A DNA stretch of 64,000 nt. Source: Hyphomicrobiales bacterium (lineage in GTDB: Bacteria; Pseudomonadota; Alphaproteobacteria; Rhizobiales; Rhizobiaceae). The DNA is taken from the NCBI GenBank assembly GCA_900473805.1, contig UCMS01000008.1, forward strand, positions 327,775 through 391,774. Direction: 5' to 3'. Positions 56,630-64,000 of the stretch are shown in pieces; positions within the stretch are counted from its first letter, which is position 1; every line of letters begins with the position of its first letter. The position numbers and the translations under genes were made by a program. The notes beneath the pieces are model-generated. The model did no database searches, was not told where the DNA came from, and saw nothing but the letters and a program-made list of their open reading frames with translations.

Positions 56630-57541
56630 ATGACCCAGGCCGCCTCCCTCCCTTCACCCCGTTCTTGGGCCGGCATCGCGCTGGTCCTGGGCTCCGCTAT
56701 CGCCTGGAGCTATGGCGGCGCGATTCAGCGTTTCATCGGCGTTTCGGACGGCTGGACCATCGTCTTCTGGCGCTGTCTGTTCGCCGCCCTGTTCCTCGCC
56801 GTCTTCATGCTGCTGCGCGACGGGCCGCGTGGCACGGTCCGCCTCTTCAAAGCGCTTGGCTGGCCCGGCCTTTCCATTGCCGTCGGCTTTGCCCTCGTCT
56901 CGACCTTCTTCGTGCTTGCGGTGTCCATGACGCCGGTCGCAAACGTCGTGCTGTTCATGGCGTCGATCCCGCTTTTTGCCGCCCTTCTCGCCCGCATCGT
57001 TCTCGGCGAGCCGATCACGCCGGTCACCTGGGGCGCCATCTTCGCCGTGATCCTCGGCGTCGGCATCATGGTCTCGGCCTCGATTGGCGAAGGCGGCTCG
57101 GTGCTCGGACTGACGCTTGCCGCCAGCATCCCGGCGATCTTCGCCTGCATGACCGTGATCACGCGCCGCTATCCCGGCATCCGCATGACGCCGGCCGCCT
57201 GTGGCGGCTCCTTCATCGCCTCGGCCATTGCCGCCACGCAGGCCGGCGCCTTTGCGGTCGGCGGCCAGGACCTCGCGCTGCTCTTCTGCTTCGGCGCCCT
57301 CAATCTCGGCCTCGGCATGGCGCTCTATGTCACCGGCGCGCGCCTCATCCCGTCGGCGCTCGCCGCCCTGCTCGGCACCGCCGAAATGATCCTCGCCCCG
57401 GTCTGGATGGTGATCCTGCACAACGAGATCCCCTCCGGTCGGACGATCCTTGGCGGCGCGATCGTCATGGCCGCGCTCTTTACCTATCTCGTCAGCCACG
57501 CGCGCCCGGCCAGCGACCGCGCCGACGGGGCTGCGGCTTGA
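56630..57541 (+). CDS. DMT superfamily (EamA) transporter
   Basis: This 303-residue protein has ten transmembrane helices arranged as two EamA repeats (about 10-140 and 155-290; [33 protein letters not shown]). Family members export amino acids, nucleosides or drugs. The start at 56630 gives the normal length; a much longer frame running back into yidC is not used. Located between the yidC terminator and engB. Confidence 0.9.
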   Translation: MTQAASLPSPRSWAGIALVLGSAIAWSYGGAIQRFIGVSDGWTIVFWRCLFAALFLAVFMLLRDGPRGTVRLFKALGWPGLSIAVGFALVSTFFVLAVSMTPVANVVLFMASIPLFAALLARIVLGEPITPVTWGAIFAVILGVGIMVSASIGEGGSVLGLTLAASIPAIFACMTVITRRYPGIRMTPAACGGSFIASAIAATQAGAFAVGGQDLALLFCFGALNLGLGMALYVTGARLIPSALAALLGTAEMILAPVWMVILHNEIPSGRTILGGAIVMAALFTYLVSHARPASDRADGAAA

Positions 57542-57590
57542 CTTTGCCGCGCAAAACCCTGAATTGACCGGTTCACGAGAGGCCAGAGCC

Positions 57591-58250
57591 ATGCGCGATC
57601 CCAACCAGAGAAGTGACTATCCCCTGTTCGTCCGTCCGTGGATCTTCATCCGCGGCGTGCCGTCGATGGATTTTCTGCCTCCGGAAGGCCCGCTCGAAGT
57701 CGCCTTCGCCGGTCGCTCGAATGTCGGCAAGTCGTCGCTGATCAATGCGCTGGTCGGCCAGGCCGGCCTTGCCCGCACATCCAACACGCCGGGCCGCACC
57801 CAGGAACTCAACTATTTCGTGCCCGACGGCTTTTCCGGCCAGGAGGGCGACCTGCCGCCGATGGCGCTCGTCGACATGCCCGGCTACGGCTATGCTAAGG
57901 CGCCGAAGGAACAGGTCGACGCCTGGACGAAGCTCGTTTTCGATTACCTGCGCGGTCGCGCGACGCTGAAGCGCGTCTATGTGCTGATCGACAGCCGCCA
58001 CGGCATCAAGAAGAACGACGACGAGGTGCTGACGCTGCTCGACAAGGCCGCCGTCTCCTACCAGATTGTGCTGACCAAGACCGACAAGATCAAGGCTGCC
58101 GGTGTGCCTCGCCTGATCGCCGAGACGCTCGACAAGATCAAGAAACACCCGGCCGCCTTCCCGGAAGTGCTCGCGACCTCGTCTGAAAAAGCAGACGGCC
58201 TCGAGCAATTGCGGGGCGCAATCACCGAGGCCGTCAAACAGGGCCTTTGA
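57591..58250 (+). CDS. engB: Ribosome biogenesis GTP-binding protein YsxC/EngB
   Basis: This is a 219-residue GTPase: G1 [11 protein letters not shown] (about 41-51), G3 [11 protein letters not shown] with DxxG, G4 TKTDK. Needed for large ribosomal subunit assembly. The ATG at 57591 is selected by the family N-terminus ([14 protein letters not shown]). It commonly lies between yidC and argB in Rhizobiaceae, as it does here apart from inserted genes. Confidence 0.95.
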   Translation: MRDPNQRSDYPLFVRPWIFIRGVPSMDFLPPEGPLEVAFAGRSNVGKSSLINALVGQAGLARTSNTPGRTQELNYFVPDGFSGQEGDLPPMALVDMPGYGYAKAPKEQVDAWTKLVFDYLRGRATLKRVYVLIDSRHGIKKNDDEVLTLLDKAAVSYQIVLTKTDKIKAAGVPRLIAETLDKIKKHPAAFPEVLATSSEKADGLEQLRGAITEAVKQGL

Positions 58251-58297
58251 CGCTCAGGCACCTGCCTCAGTCAGATGGGCTCTGAGGCCCATCCTCC

Positions 58298-58855
58298 TTA
58301 CATCTTCGGCAGGATCACCGCGTCGACGACATGGATGACGCCGTTCGACTGCTTGACGTCAGCGATGGTGACGGTCGAGACGCCACCGTTCTCGTCGGTC
58401 AGCGTCACCTTGCCGTCGGCGGCCTTCGCCTTCAGCACGCAACCGCCGACCGTCGGCACATCGTGCTCGCCGCCGTCATCGGCAATCATCTTGACGAGCG
58501 CGTCCGACATCACGGCCTTACCGACCACGTGGCAGGTCAGAACCTTCGTGAGCTGGTCCTTGTTCTCAGGCTTCAGCAGGTTGTCGACGGTGCCGGCCGG
58601 CAGCTTCGCAAAGGCTTCGTTCGTCGGAGCAAAGACGGTGAAGGGGCCGGCACCCGAGAGGGTCTCGACGAGGCCCGCAGCCTTCACGGCGGCGACCAGG
58701 GTCGTGTGATCCTTGGAGTTGACGGCGTTTTCGACGATGTTCTTGGTCTCGAGCATTTCACCGCCGCCGACCATCGGATTGGCGGCATAGGCAGCGACGG
58801 AGCCGGCGAGCAGGGCGGCGGTGATTGCGAGCGGGCGAAGGGCGATCTTGAACAT
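58298..58855 (-). CDS. Fasciclin (FAS1) domain protein
   Basis: This 185-residue secreted protein has a signal peptide (1-24, LLAGSVAAYAA) and one FAS1 domain (about 35-180) with SKDHTTLVAAVKAAGLVETL, GPFTVFAPTNEAFAKLP (H1 box), VLTCHVVGKAVMS and NGVIHVVDAVILP (H2 box). FAS1 proteins mediate adhesion. It follows an anti-sigma/sigma pair on the same strand after 188 bases. Confidence 0.93.
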   Translation of the reverse strand: MFKIALRPLAITAALLAGSVAAYAANPMVGGGEMLETKNIVENAVNSKDHTTLVAAVKAAGLVETLSGAGPFTVFAPTNEAFAKLPAGTVDNLLKPENKDQLTKVLTCHVVGKAVMSDALVKMIADDGGEHDVPTVGGCVLKAKAADGKVTLTDENGGVSTVTIADVKQSNGVIHVVDAVILPKM

Positions 58856-59043
58856 TTTCGGTTTCCTCTGTCCTTGGTGTTCTTGAACGCGTCCTGACGG
58901 TTCGGGCCGCCGGACGCCTGAGTGGGATCCCTCTATCGGGGACACCACCAAGGACGGACCGCTTCGAACAGAAGTTTCAGAAACGGCGAGAAAATTCGCG
59001 CCGCTCTCTCATCTCTTTGATTTGAATGGAAACTTTTAGTCGA

Positions 59044-59760
59044 TCACGGATGAACAGGGCCGACGGCCAGCACCGGACCCGTTGCCTTGCCCGTGGGCGA
59101 ACCGCCGAAGGGCTCAAGGCTGACGGCCAGCACAACGCCTTCAGCCAGCCGACCGCGCAGGTCTTCCGGCACGGCAATCTCGCCCTGCCCCGTCTGCGGC
59201 AGCACGCCAAGCGAGACCGGCGGCTGTTCGCCCTCGACCAGCCAGAGCTCCAGCGATTTCTGCTCAGCTCCACCGGCAGCCACCGGCGTCACCGCCAGCT
59301 GGCCCGAGCCCGCGTCATAACTTGCGACCAGCGCAATATCGCTCTTGTCACCCGACAGCTCCGCCGTCAGCCGGCTCGGTGCCGGCTGCGGCCGCAAGCT
59401 TGGTGCCCATTGCAGGCCGGCCACCAGAGCGAGGCCGCCCAGCGAGGCGAAGGTCAGCCCGCGCCAGAGCCAGAGCGCGTTCCACAGCCCGCGCCGGGCG
59501 GCACTGTCCACCGTCGCCGGAAACAGCCGCTGCTCGATCTTGCCGAACAGCTGATCCGGAACCGGGACCTCGGCGTATTCCTCGTTGAACTGGAGAAGAT
59601 TGGCCTCCCAGCGGCGCACGACCTCGGCGAACTGCCGGTCGTGGCGCAGACGCGCCTCCACCTCGGCGCGCGCCGGCACACCGAGAACGCCGAGGACATA
59701 TTCCCCGGCGAGGACCTCGTCTCGCGATCTGTCACCCTTGCTCTGGTCGGGCGTGCTCAT
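59044..59760 (-). CDS. Anti-sigma factor (RskA/anti-sigma K type)
   Basis: This 238-residue protein has an N-terminal zinc-less anti-sigma domain (about 10-75, RDEVLAGEYVLGVLGVPAR), one transmembrane helix (about 97-113, LTFASLGGLALVAGLQW) and a periplasmic RskA domain (about 130-235, KSLELWLVEGEQPPVSLGVL). It overlaps the end of the ECF sigma gene by 29 bases, so it should sequester that sigma factor at the membrane. Confidence 0.92.
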   Translation of the reverse strand: MSTPDQSKGDRSRDEVLAGEYVLGVLGVPARAEVEARLRHDRQFAEVVRRWEANLLQFNEEYAEVPVPDQLFGKIEQRLFPATVDSAARRGLWNALWLWRGLTFASLGGLALVAGLQWAPSLRPQPAPSRLTAELSGDKSDIALVASYDAGSGQLAVTPVAAGGAEQKSLELWLVEGEQPPVSLGVLPQTGQGEIAVPEDLRGRLAEGVVLAVSLEPFGGSPTGKATGPVLAVGPVHP

Positions 59761-60292
59761 CCATGCACTCTCTCAGTTTCAAAAGGCTGCGTCGCAGCCA
59801 TGTGCGCATCGTGTTCAGCGGAACGGCATAGGTTTCGGCCAATTCCTGATAGGATAGTCCTTCGACATAGGCCTGCCGGACGGCGCGCGCCCGGTCAGGA
59901 TCCAATGCCTCCATGCATGTGTCAATGCGTGCGCCCTCGGAACGCAGCATCGCCGTGTGTTCAGGGTCAGGTCCGAGATCGGCGAGCTCTTCCGCCGCCT
60001 CCAGATCCTCGCTCTCCGGCCGTCTCGCCCGCAAGCGGTCGATACAGCGATAGCGCGTGATGGCGCACAGCCAACCATAGGCATTGAGCCCGTCACCCGA
60101 ATAGCTGCCAGCCTTGTCCCAGATCCGGACGAAGACATCCTGCAATGCCTCTTCGGCATCACCCCTGTCCTTCAACATACGAAGGCAGATGGCAAAAAGT
60201 TTCGGCGAGACCTTCCGATAGATCAGCGAAAACGCCGCACGGTCACGCAACGCCACTCGGGCCAGCAACTCGCCGATATCGTCGCGTTCCAT
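59732..60292 (-). CDS. ECF family RNA polymerase sigma factor
   Basis: This is a 186-residue sigma factor with region 2 (about 20-90, [21 protein letters not shown], then [18 protein letters not shown]) and region 4 (about 120-175, [35 protein letters not shown]). The ATG at 60292 has GGGGA close upstream; the ATG at 60307 is also possible. It is coupled to the RskA-type anti-sigma gene and divergent from argB. Confidence 0.93.
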   Translation of the reverse strand: MERDDIGELLARVALRDRAAFSLIYRKVSPKLFAICLRMLKDRGDAEEALQDVFVRIWDKAGSYSGDGLNAYGWLCAITRYRCIDRLRARRPESEDLEAAEELADLGPDPEHTAMLRSEGARIDTCMEALDPDRARAVRQAYVEGLSYQELAETYAVPLNTMRTWLRRSLLKLRECMDEHARPEQG

Positions 60293-60452
60293 GATGTCCC
60301 CATGCATTGACCCGAACCGATGTAGGGCGGCAGCATGGTTCGGCAATATGACGACAAGACGATACATGTCACCAGCCGCTTATATTCCGCGACGATTATT
60401 CCATCGCGGCGACACATGCGCTAAAAGGCCGCGATCCATAGCGAGGTTTCCC

Positions 60453-61340
60453 ATGTCAGCGTCCGAAAGCGAAATTCAGGCCCGCCTTCTCGTTCAGGCC
60501 CTGCCCTTCATGCAGCGCTACGAGAACAAGACCATCGTGGTCAAATATGGCGGTCATGCCATGGGCAATCCCGAGCTCGGCAAGGCCTTTGCCGCCGATA
60601 TCGCGCTTTTGAAACAGTCCGGCGTCAACCCGATAGTCGTTCACGGCGGCGGCCCGCAGATCGGCGCCATGCTCGCCAAGATGGGCATCGAATCACGCTT
60701 CGAAAACGGCCTGCGCGTCACCGACCAGAAGACCGTTGAGATCGTCGAAATGGTTCTCGCCGGCTCGATCAACAAGGAAATCGTTGCCCTGATCAACCAG
60801 ACCGGCGAATGGGCGATCGGGCTCTGCGGCAAGGACGGCAACATGGTCTTTGCCGAAAAGGCGCAGAAGAAGATCCGCGATCCCGACAGCAATATCGAGC
60901 GCGTGCTCGATCTCGGCTTCGTCGGTGAAGTGGTCGAGGTCGACCGCACCCTGCTCGACCTGCTCGCCCGCTCGGAAATGATCCCGGTCATCGCCCCGGT
61001 CGCCCCCGGCCGCGACGGCGCCACCTACAACATCAATGCCGACACCTTTGCCGGTGCGATTGCCGGCGCGCTCAATGCCTCACGCCTGCTCTTCCTCACC
61101 GATGTGCCCGGCGTGCTCGACAAAAACGGCAACCTGATCAAGGAACTGTCGGTTGCCGAGGCCCACTCCCTGATCAAGGACGGCACGATTTCGGGCGGCA
61201 TGATCCCGAAGGTCGAGACCTGCATCGAAGCGATCCAGGCCGGCGTCCAGGGCGTCGTCATCCTCAACGGCAAGACCGCCCATTCGGTCCTGCTCGAGCT
61301 CTTCACCGAAACCGGCGCCGGCACGCTTCTGGTGCCCTAA
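60453..61340 (+). CDS. argB: Acetylglutamate kinase
   Basis: This 295-residue enzyme carries out the second step of arginine synthesis. [13 protein letters not shown] (about 29-41), [13 protein letters not shown] and [13 protein letters not shown] (near the C-terminus) identify it. The ATG at 60453 has GAGG six bases upstream. A typical arginine-sensitive, hexameric type is expected from the N-terminal helix ([20 protein letters not shown]). Confidence 0.97.
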   Translation: MSASESEIQARLLVQALPFMQRYENKTIVVKYGGHAMGNPELGKAFAADIALLKQSGVNPIVVHGGGPQIGAMLAKMGIESRFENGLRVTDQKTVEIVEMVLAGSINKEIVALINQTGEWAIGLCGKDGNMVFAEKAQKKIRDPDSNIERVLDLGFVGEVVEVDRTLLDLLARSEMIPVIAPVAPGRDGATYNINADTFAGAIAGALNASRLLFLTDVPGVLDKNGNLIKELSVAEAHSLIKDGTISGGMIPKVETCIEAIQAGVQGVVILNGKTAHSVLLELFTETGAGTLLVP

Positions 61341-61359
61341 GCTCTACTGCTCCTTCCGG

Positions 61360-62844
61360 TCACTCGACCGGCAGGGGCCTTTCCTGCACCGCCGGCCCCG
61401 CATGGGCGCGCATCATCAGCACGGCGATCAGCACCAGCGCATAACCCCCAAAATTATAAAACAGCCCCGTCGCCAGCGCATGGATATAGGCCGCATGATT
61501 GGCGACGCCTGCCGCCACGCTTGTCGCCAGATCCGCGAAGAAGATCTGGCTGACAATGGCGATGCCGAGCGCGCTCCCCACCTGCTGGATCGCCTGCAGC
61601 GCGCCGGAGCCTGAACCGGCGTCATGTGGCGGCACGCCTGCCAGCACCAGCTGGAACATCGGCGCAATCGCAATGCCCATGCCAAGCCCGCTCAACAGCA
61701 ACCAGGGCAACAGCGCCACCCGGTCGGCGACGTCGCCGAAACCCAGGACCTGATAGCGCAACGCCGCCATGCCGACGATGACCATCAGCACGCCGCCAAC
61801 AACGCGCAGGCGCGGCGTGATATTGCCCAACCGACCCGAGATCAGCGAGGCAACGAAGATGCCGGAGGAAAACGGCACCGTGGTCAGGCCTGACTGCAGC
61901 GGCGTGAAGCCAAACCCCTGCTGCAGGAACATCGCAAAGGTCAGGAAGAAACCCGGCAGTGTCGAGAAGAAGGTCGCCGTCATCAGCGTGCCGATGACAT
62001 AGTTGCGGTTGCGCATCAGATTGAGCGGCAGCAGTTCCGGACCGCCTGTCCGATGCTGACGACGCTCCCAGAGGCCAAAGGCGATGGCGAGGGGCACAGC
62101 CAAGGCCAGCATGGCGAAACACCATGCCGGCCAGCCGAAGCCGCGTCCCTCGATCAGCGGGAAGATGACGCAGAAGATCGCGAGGCCCGCGAGCAGGATG
62201 CCGCCGAAATCGTTCTTCAGGCCGGGGCGCACCGGCAAAGAGGGAATGAGGCGTAAGCCGAGCAGGATGGTGATCAGCCCGACCGGAATGTTGATGAGAA
62301 AGATCGGCCGCCAGCCAAGGCCGAAGAGATCCATGCTGATCAGCCAGCCGCCGAGCAGCGGTCCGGACACCGAGGCGAGACCGGCGCTCAGGCCAAACAG
62401 CGAAAAGGCCGAGGCCCGTTCCTTTGGCGGAAACATCATCTGGGCAATGGCCAGCACCTGCGGCGTCATGATCGCGGCCCCAGCCCCCTGCAGCAGCCGC
62501 GCCGCAATCAGGCTGTTGATGCCGGGTGCAAGGCCACACAGCAGCGAGGCGAAGGTGAAGGCGCCGACCCCCGCCAGAAACACCCGCTTCTTGCCGCGCA
62601 CGTCCCCCAGCCGTCCGAAGGGCAGAAGCCCCAAGGCAAAGACCAGCACGTAACCGGCCACCACCCATTCAATCTGGCTCGACGTCGCCCCCAGCCCCGA
62701 CTGCAGGCTCGGCAGCGCGACATTGACGATAGTGACATCGAGCAGGTTCATGAAATTCGCCAGCATCATCACGGCAAGCGCCGTCCAGCGCTTCGGATAG
62801 GCATGATCGGATGCCGCAGCACCGGGCGGGTTCGAGGCGGTCAT
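61360..62844 (-). CDS. MFS transporter, DHA2 (EmrB/QacA) type
   Basis: This is a 494-residue exporter with 14 predicted helices. Motif A GRLGDVRGKKR (about 77-87), motif D1 LDVTIVNVALPSL and motif C-like GPLLGGWLIS identify the family. It probably exports drugs or toxic metabolites with proton antiport. Neither a partner membrane-fusion gene nor a regulator lies nearby. A GGAGACCCC box precedes the ATG. Confidence 0.92.
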   Translation of the reverse strand: MTASNPPGAAASDHAYPKRWTALAVMMLANFMNLLDVTIVNVALPSLQSGLGATSSQIEWVVAGYVLVFALGLLPFGRLGDVRGKKRVFLAGVGAFTFASLLCGLAPGINSLIAARLLQGAGAAIMTPQVLAIAQMMFPPKERASAFSLFGLSAGLASVSGPLLGGWLISMDLFGLGWRPIFLINIPVGLITILLGLRLIPSLPVRPGLKNDFGGILLAGLAIFCVIFPLIEGRGFGWPAWCFAMLALAVPLAIAFGLWERRQHRTGGPELLPLNLMRNRNYVIGTLMTATFFSTLPGFFLTFAMFLQQGFGFTPLQSGLTTVPFSSGIFVASLISGRLGNITPRLRVVGGVLMVIVGMAALRYQVLGFGDVADRVALLPWLLLSGLGMGIAIAPMFQLVLAGVPPHDAGSGSGALQAIQQVGSALGIAIVSQIFFADLATSVAAGVANHAAYIHALATGLFYNFGGYALVLIAVLMMRAHAGPAVQERPLPVE

Positions 62845-62956
62845 GGGGTCTCCGGCGGCTTCTGCGCGTTGCGTGTCCTGGATGTACCGCGCGGGGGGAA
62901 AAGCGCAAATGGTTTTGCGGGTTCATTCTCTCCCGATCCTATGTTCGCGCAACACG

Positions 62957-63085
62957 CCAGCCCCTCGTCCACACCTGAGCCTGTCGAAGGGCGGGCACCT
63001 TCTCCCGCGAGCGGGGAGAAGGCCACGACGGCCTCCGCTTGCGCGCCCCTCTCCCCGCTTGCGGTGAGAGGGCAGGGTGAGGGGC
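62957..63085. repeat. RIME-like palindromic block
   Basis: The block starts with TGAGCCTGTCGAAGG-type wording, widely repeated in proteobacterial intergenic DNA, followed by CTTCTCCCGCGAGCGGGGAG and CCCTCTCCCCGCTTGCGGTG palindromes. It is similar in style to the element at 22180-22320. Confidence 0.5.
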
Positions 63086-63318
63086 AAAGACCACAAGCTC
63101 GGCGGCAACGGCCCACCTCCCCCCATGCGGGGGACGATGGAAAATCGAAGGCTTAGGCGCGCGTAAGCCGCCTAAACTTCAGATTTTCCCGGAGAGGGGC
63201 ACGGTTCCGTTGGCACTCCCCTCACCGCCCCCCTCTTGCGAAATCTGAGGTTTGGCCCTGAGCGGGCCAATTCCTCTCACAGCCTTCGCGCGGCGTCGCG
63301 CTTAGGCCTCCGTTCGCT

Positions 63319-63343
63319 GAAATCGATTCACTGGATCGATTTC
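63319..63343. repeat. 9-bp inverted repeat GAAATCGAT
   Basis: GAAATCGAT (63319-63327) is mirrored by ATCGATTTC (63335-63343) around the 7-base spacer TCACTGG. Part of the repeat mosaic. Confidence 0.6.
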
Positions 63344-63403
63344 TGGCCTTCGGCCACCGCTCCGAAGTCTCCCCCGCAAGGGGGAGATGAGCCCGCGGCC
63401 CTC

Positions 63404-63566
63404 GCTTGTGTCTGGATCCTCGGGTCAAGCCCGAGGATGACGACCTCTAGGGGAGACAAGGGTATCCTCCTCAGACCTTGTGCGGTGAAGACAGTAGCGG
63501 AGGATACCAGGCGCTTTCTCCACACTCCGTCATCCTCGGGCTTGACCCGAGGATCCAAACACAAGC
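63404..63566. repeat. Pair of inverted 39-bp repeats with a nested inner palindrome
   Basis: The 39-base segment 63404-63442 reappears in reverse complement at 63528-63566 with a single difference. Each copy contains the palindromic core ATCCTCGGGTCAAGCCCGAG. Between them lie a second inverted pair (GGTATCCTCC around 63459-63468 and GGAGGATACC around 63499-63508). The whole forms a 163-base nested structure of the kind seen in non-autonomous palindromic elements. Confidence 0.7.
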
Positions 63567-63981
63567 CTTCCACGTCAGACGGTCACGCCAGAGCGCGCCA
63601 TTTCCCGAAAAAAGGGGGACGCTCCGCAGAGATTTCCCAACAAAATCAAACCCCGACACATTTTTTCATCCCCCGCCCATTTCCACCCTCGTAGACTCGA
63701 TGCTGTCCCGCCCTCGGATACACCTGACGATGCGATGTCAGACGAGGCGGGGCCGGCGCCGGGGAGGAGCACTGTCGCAGGTGCAAGATCCCGGCCCGCT
63801 GCAACGGTCTCCCTCCGGACGTGGGGCTGGATACAAAGGTGACGGGGTCGGATGTCTCTTCACCGGATACCCCGATCGGAAGGACGTGCCTCAGAGGCAC
63901 ACAGACAAGGCGCCCGTGCTGTCGCGAAGAACCCAGACGGCGGGGCGAAACAAACGGCGGGGATGAGGACCGAGGTCGAAA

Positions 63982-64000
63982 ATGACCAGGATCGCATCCC
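63982..64000 (+). CDS. Possible start of a gene cut by the window end
   Basis: An ATG at 63982, with GAGG six bases before it, opens a frame (MTRIAS) that reaches the window end. Six codons are too few to judge its identity. Confidence 0.25.

Larger units (their letters stand above)
62845..63981. other. Long non-coding stretch with palindromic repeats
   Basis: This 1.1-kb stretch has no convincing gene. Between about 62930 and 63570 it is a mosaic of palindromic blocks related to rhizobial intergenic elements; its separate elements are listed individually. The remainder (63590-63981) is GC-rich, unrepeated and ends in a possible start codon, so it may be a long leader. Confidence 0.6.

Noticed and set aside
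54789..56657. Antisense frame of 622 codons opposite yidC
   Set aside because: Shadow of a conserved gene; no signals of its own.
63478..63966. Rightward frame of 162 codons near the window end
   Set aside because: It starts inside the palindromic repeat mosaic and shows no coding bias or ribosome site.

Overview
The window looks like chromosomal DNA of an alphaproteobacterium of the family Rhizobiaceae (Rhizobium/Agrobacterium/Ensifer/Ciceribacter group). The evidence is high GC coding bias, the run rpmH-rnpA-yidC-(transporter)-engB-...-argB, a frcBCAK/frcR fructose uptake locus of the Sinorhizobium meliloti type, a carnitine dehydrogenase/thioesterase fusion beside a betaine-keto-acid cleavage enzyme, and intergenic mosaic repeats typical of rhizobia. 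No rRNA or CRISPR array is seen. One tRNA, tRNA-Arg(ACG), is present.

Region 1 (1-8.8 kb) is an integrated mobile region or decayed prophage. A leftward set of phage-type genes encodes a small 40-aa protein, a winged-helix protein, an integrase-like core-binding fragment, a Rha-type regulator, a BRO-N antirepressor domain, a degenerate HNH-like protein and the N-terminal part of a large protein with an M15-type peptidase domain that runs off the window. To its right lie a serine recombinase with an array of inverted repeats next to its start (probable res site or operator), small orphan proteins, an unknown two-gene cassette (soluble 309-aa protein plus a four-helix membrane protein), an integrase N-terminal remnant, an unknown 93-aa protein and a solo PemK/MazF-type toxin. 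A probable small RNA with its own promoter and terminator marks the junction with the core chromosome.

Region 2 (9.0-25.3 kb) is a catabolic island for carnitine and, by inference, gamma-butyrobetaine or crotonobetaine. A divergent CdhR-like regulator faces a dehydrocarnitine cleavage enzyme, an L-carnitine dehydrogenase/thioesterase fusion, an acyl-CoA dehydrogenase, an ADP-forming acyl-CoA ligase and a crotonobetainyl-CoA hydratase-like protein. These are followed by a complete peptide-family ABC importer and two hydrolases.

Region 3 (25.6-39.1 kb) is housekeeping and signalling: PRC-barrel protein, fadD, pgi, a VOC protein, a PfkB sugar kinase, pyrE, a DUF3096 microprotein, a ferritin-like secreted protein behind a 44-bp perfect inverted repeat, pyrC, and a four-gene leftward operon (response regulator, molybdopterin-oxidoreductase-like secreted protein, hybrid histidine kinase with Hpt, REC-HD-GYP). 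Region 4 (39.3-44.8 kb) is the fructose locus: frcB, frcC, frcA and frcK leftward, frcR plus a RbsD/FucU mutarotase rightward. After it come a Crp/Fnr regulator, a proline-racemase-family enzyme with a Ser/Cys active site, and an RTX serralysin-type metalloprotease with a Calx-beta domain.

Region 5 (50-64 kb) holds a sensor kinase, a chemoreceptor with a C-terminal CheR-docking pentapeptide, rpmH-rnpA-yidC, a DMT transporter, engB, a fasciclin protein with an ECF sigma/anti-sigma pair, argB and a DHA2-type MFS exporter. The last kilobase is a patchwork of palindromic repeats followed by a leader-like stretch.
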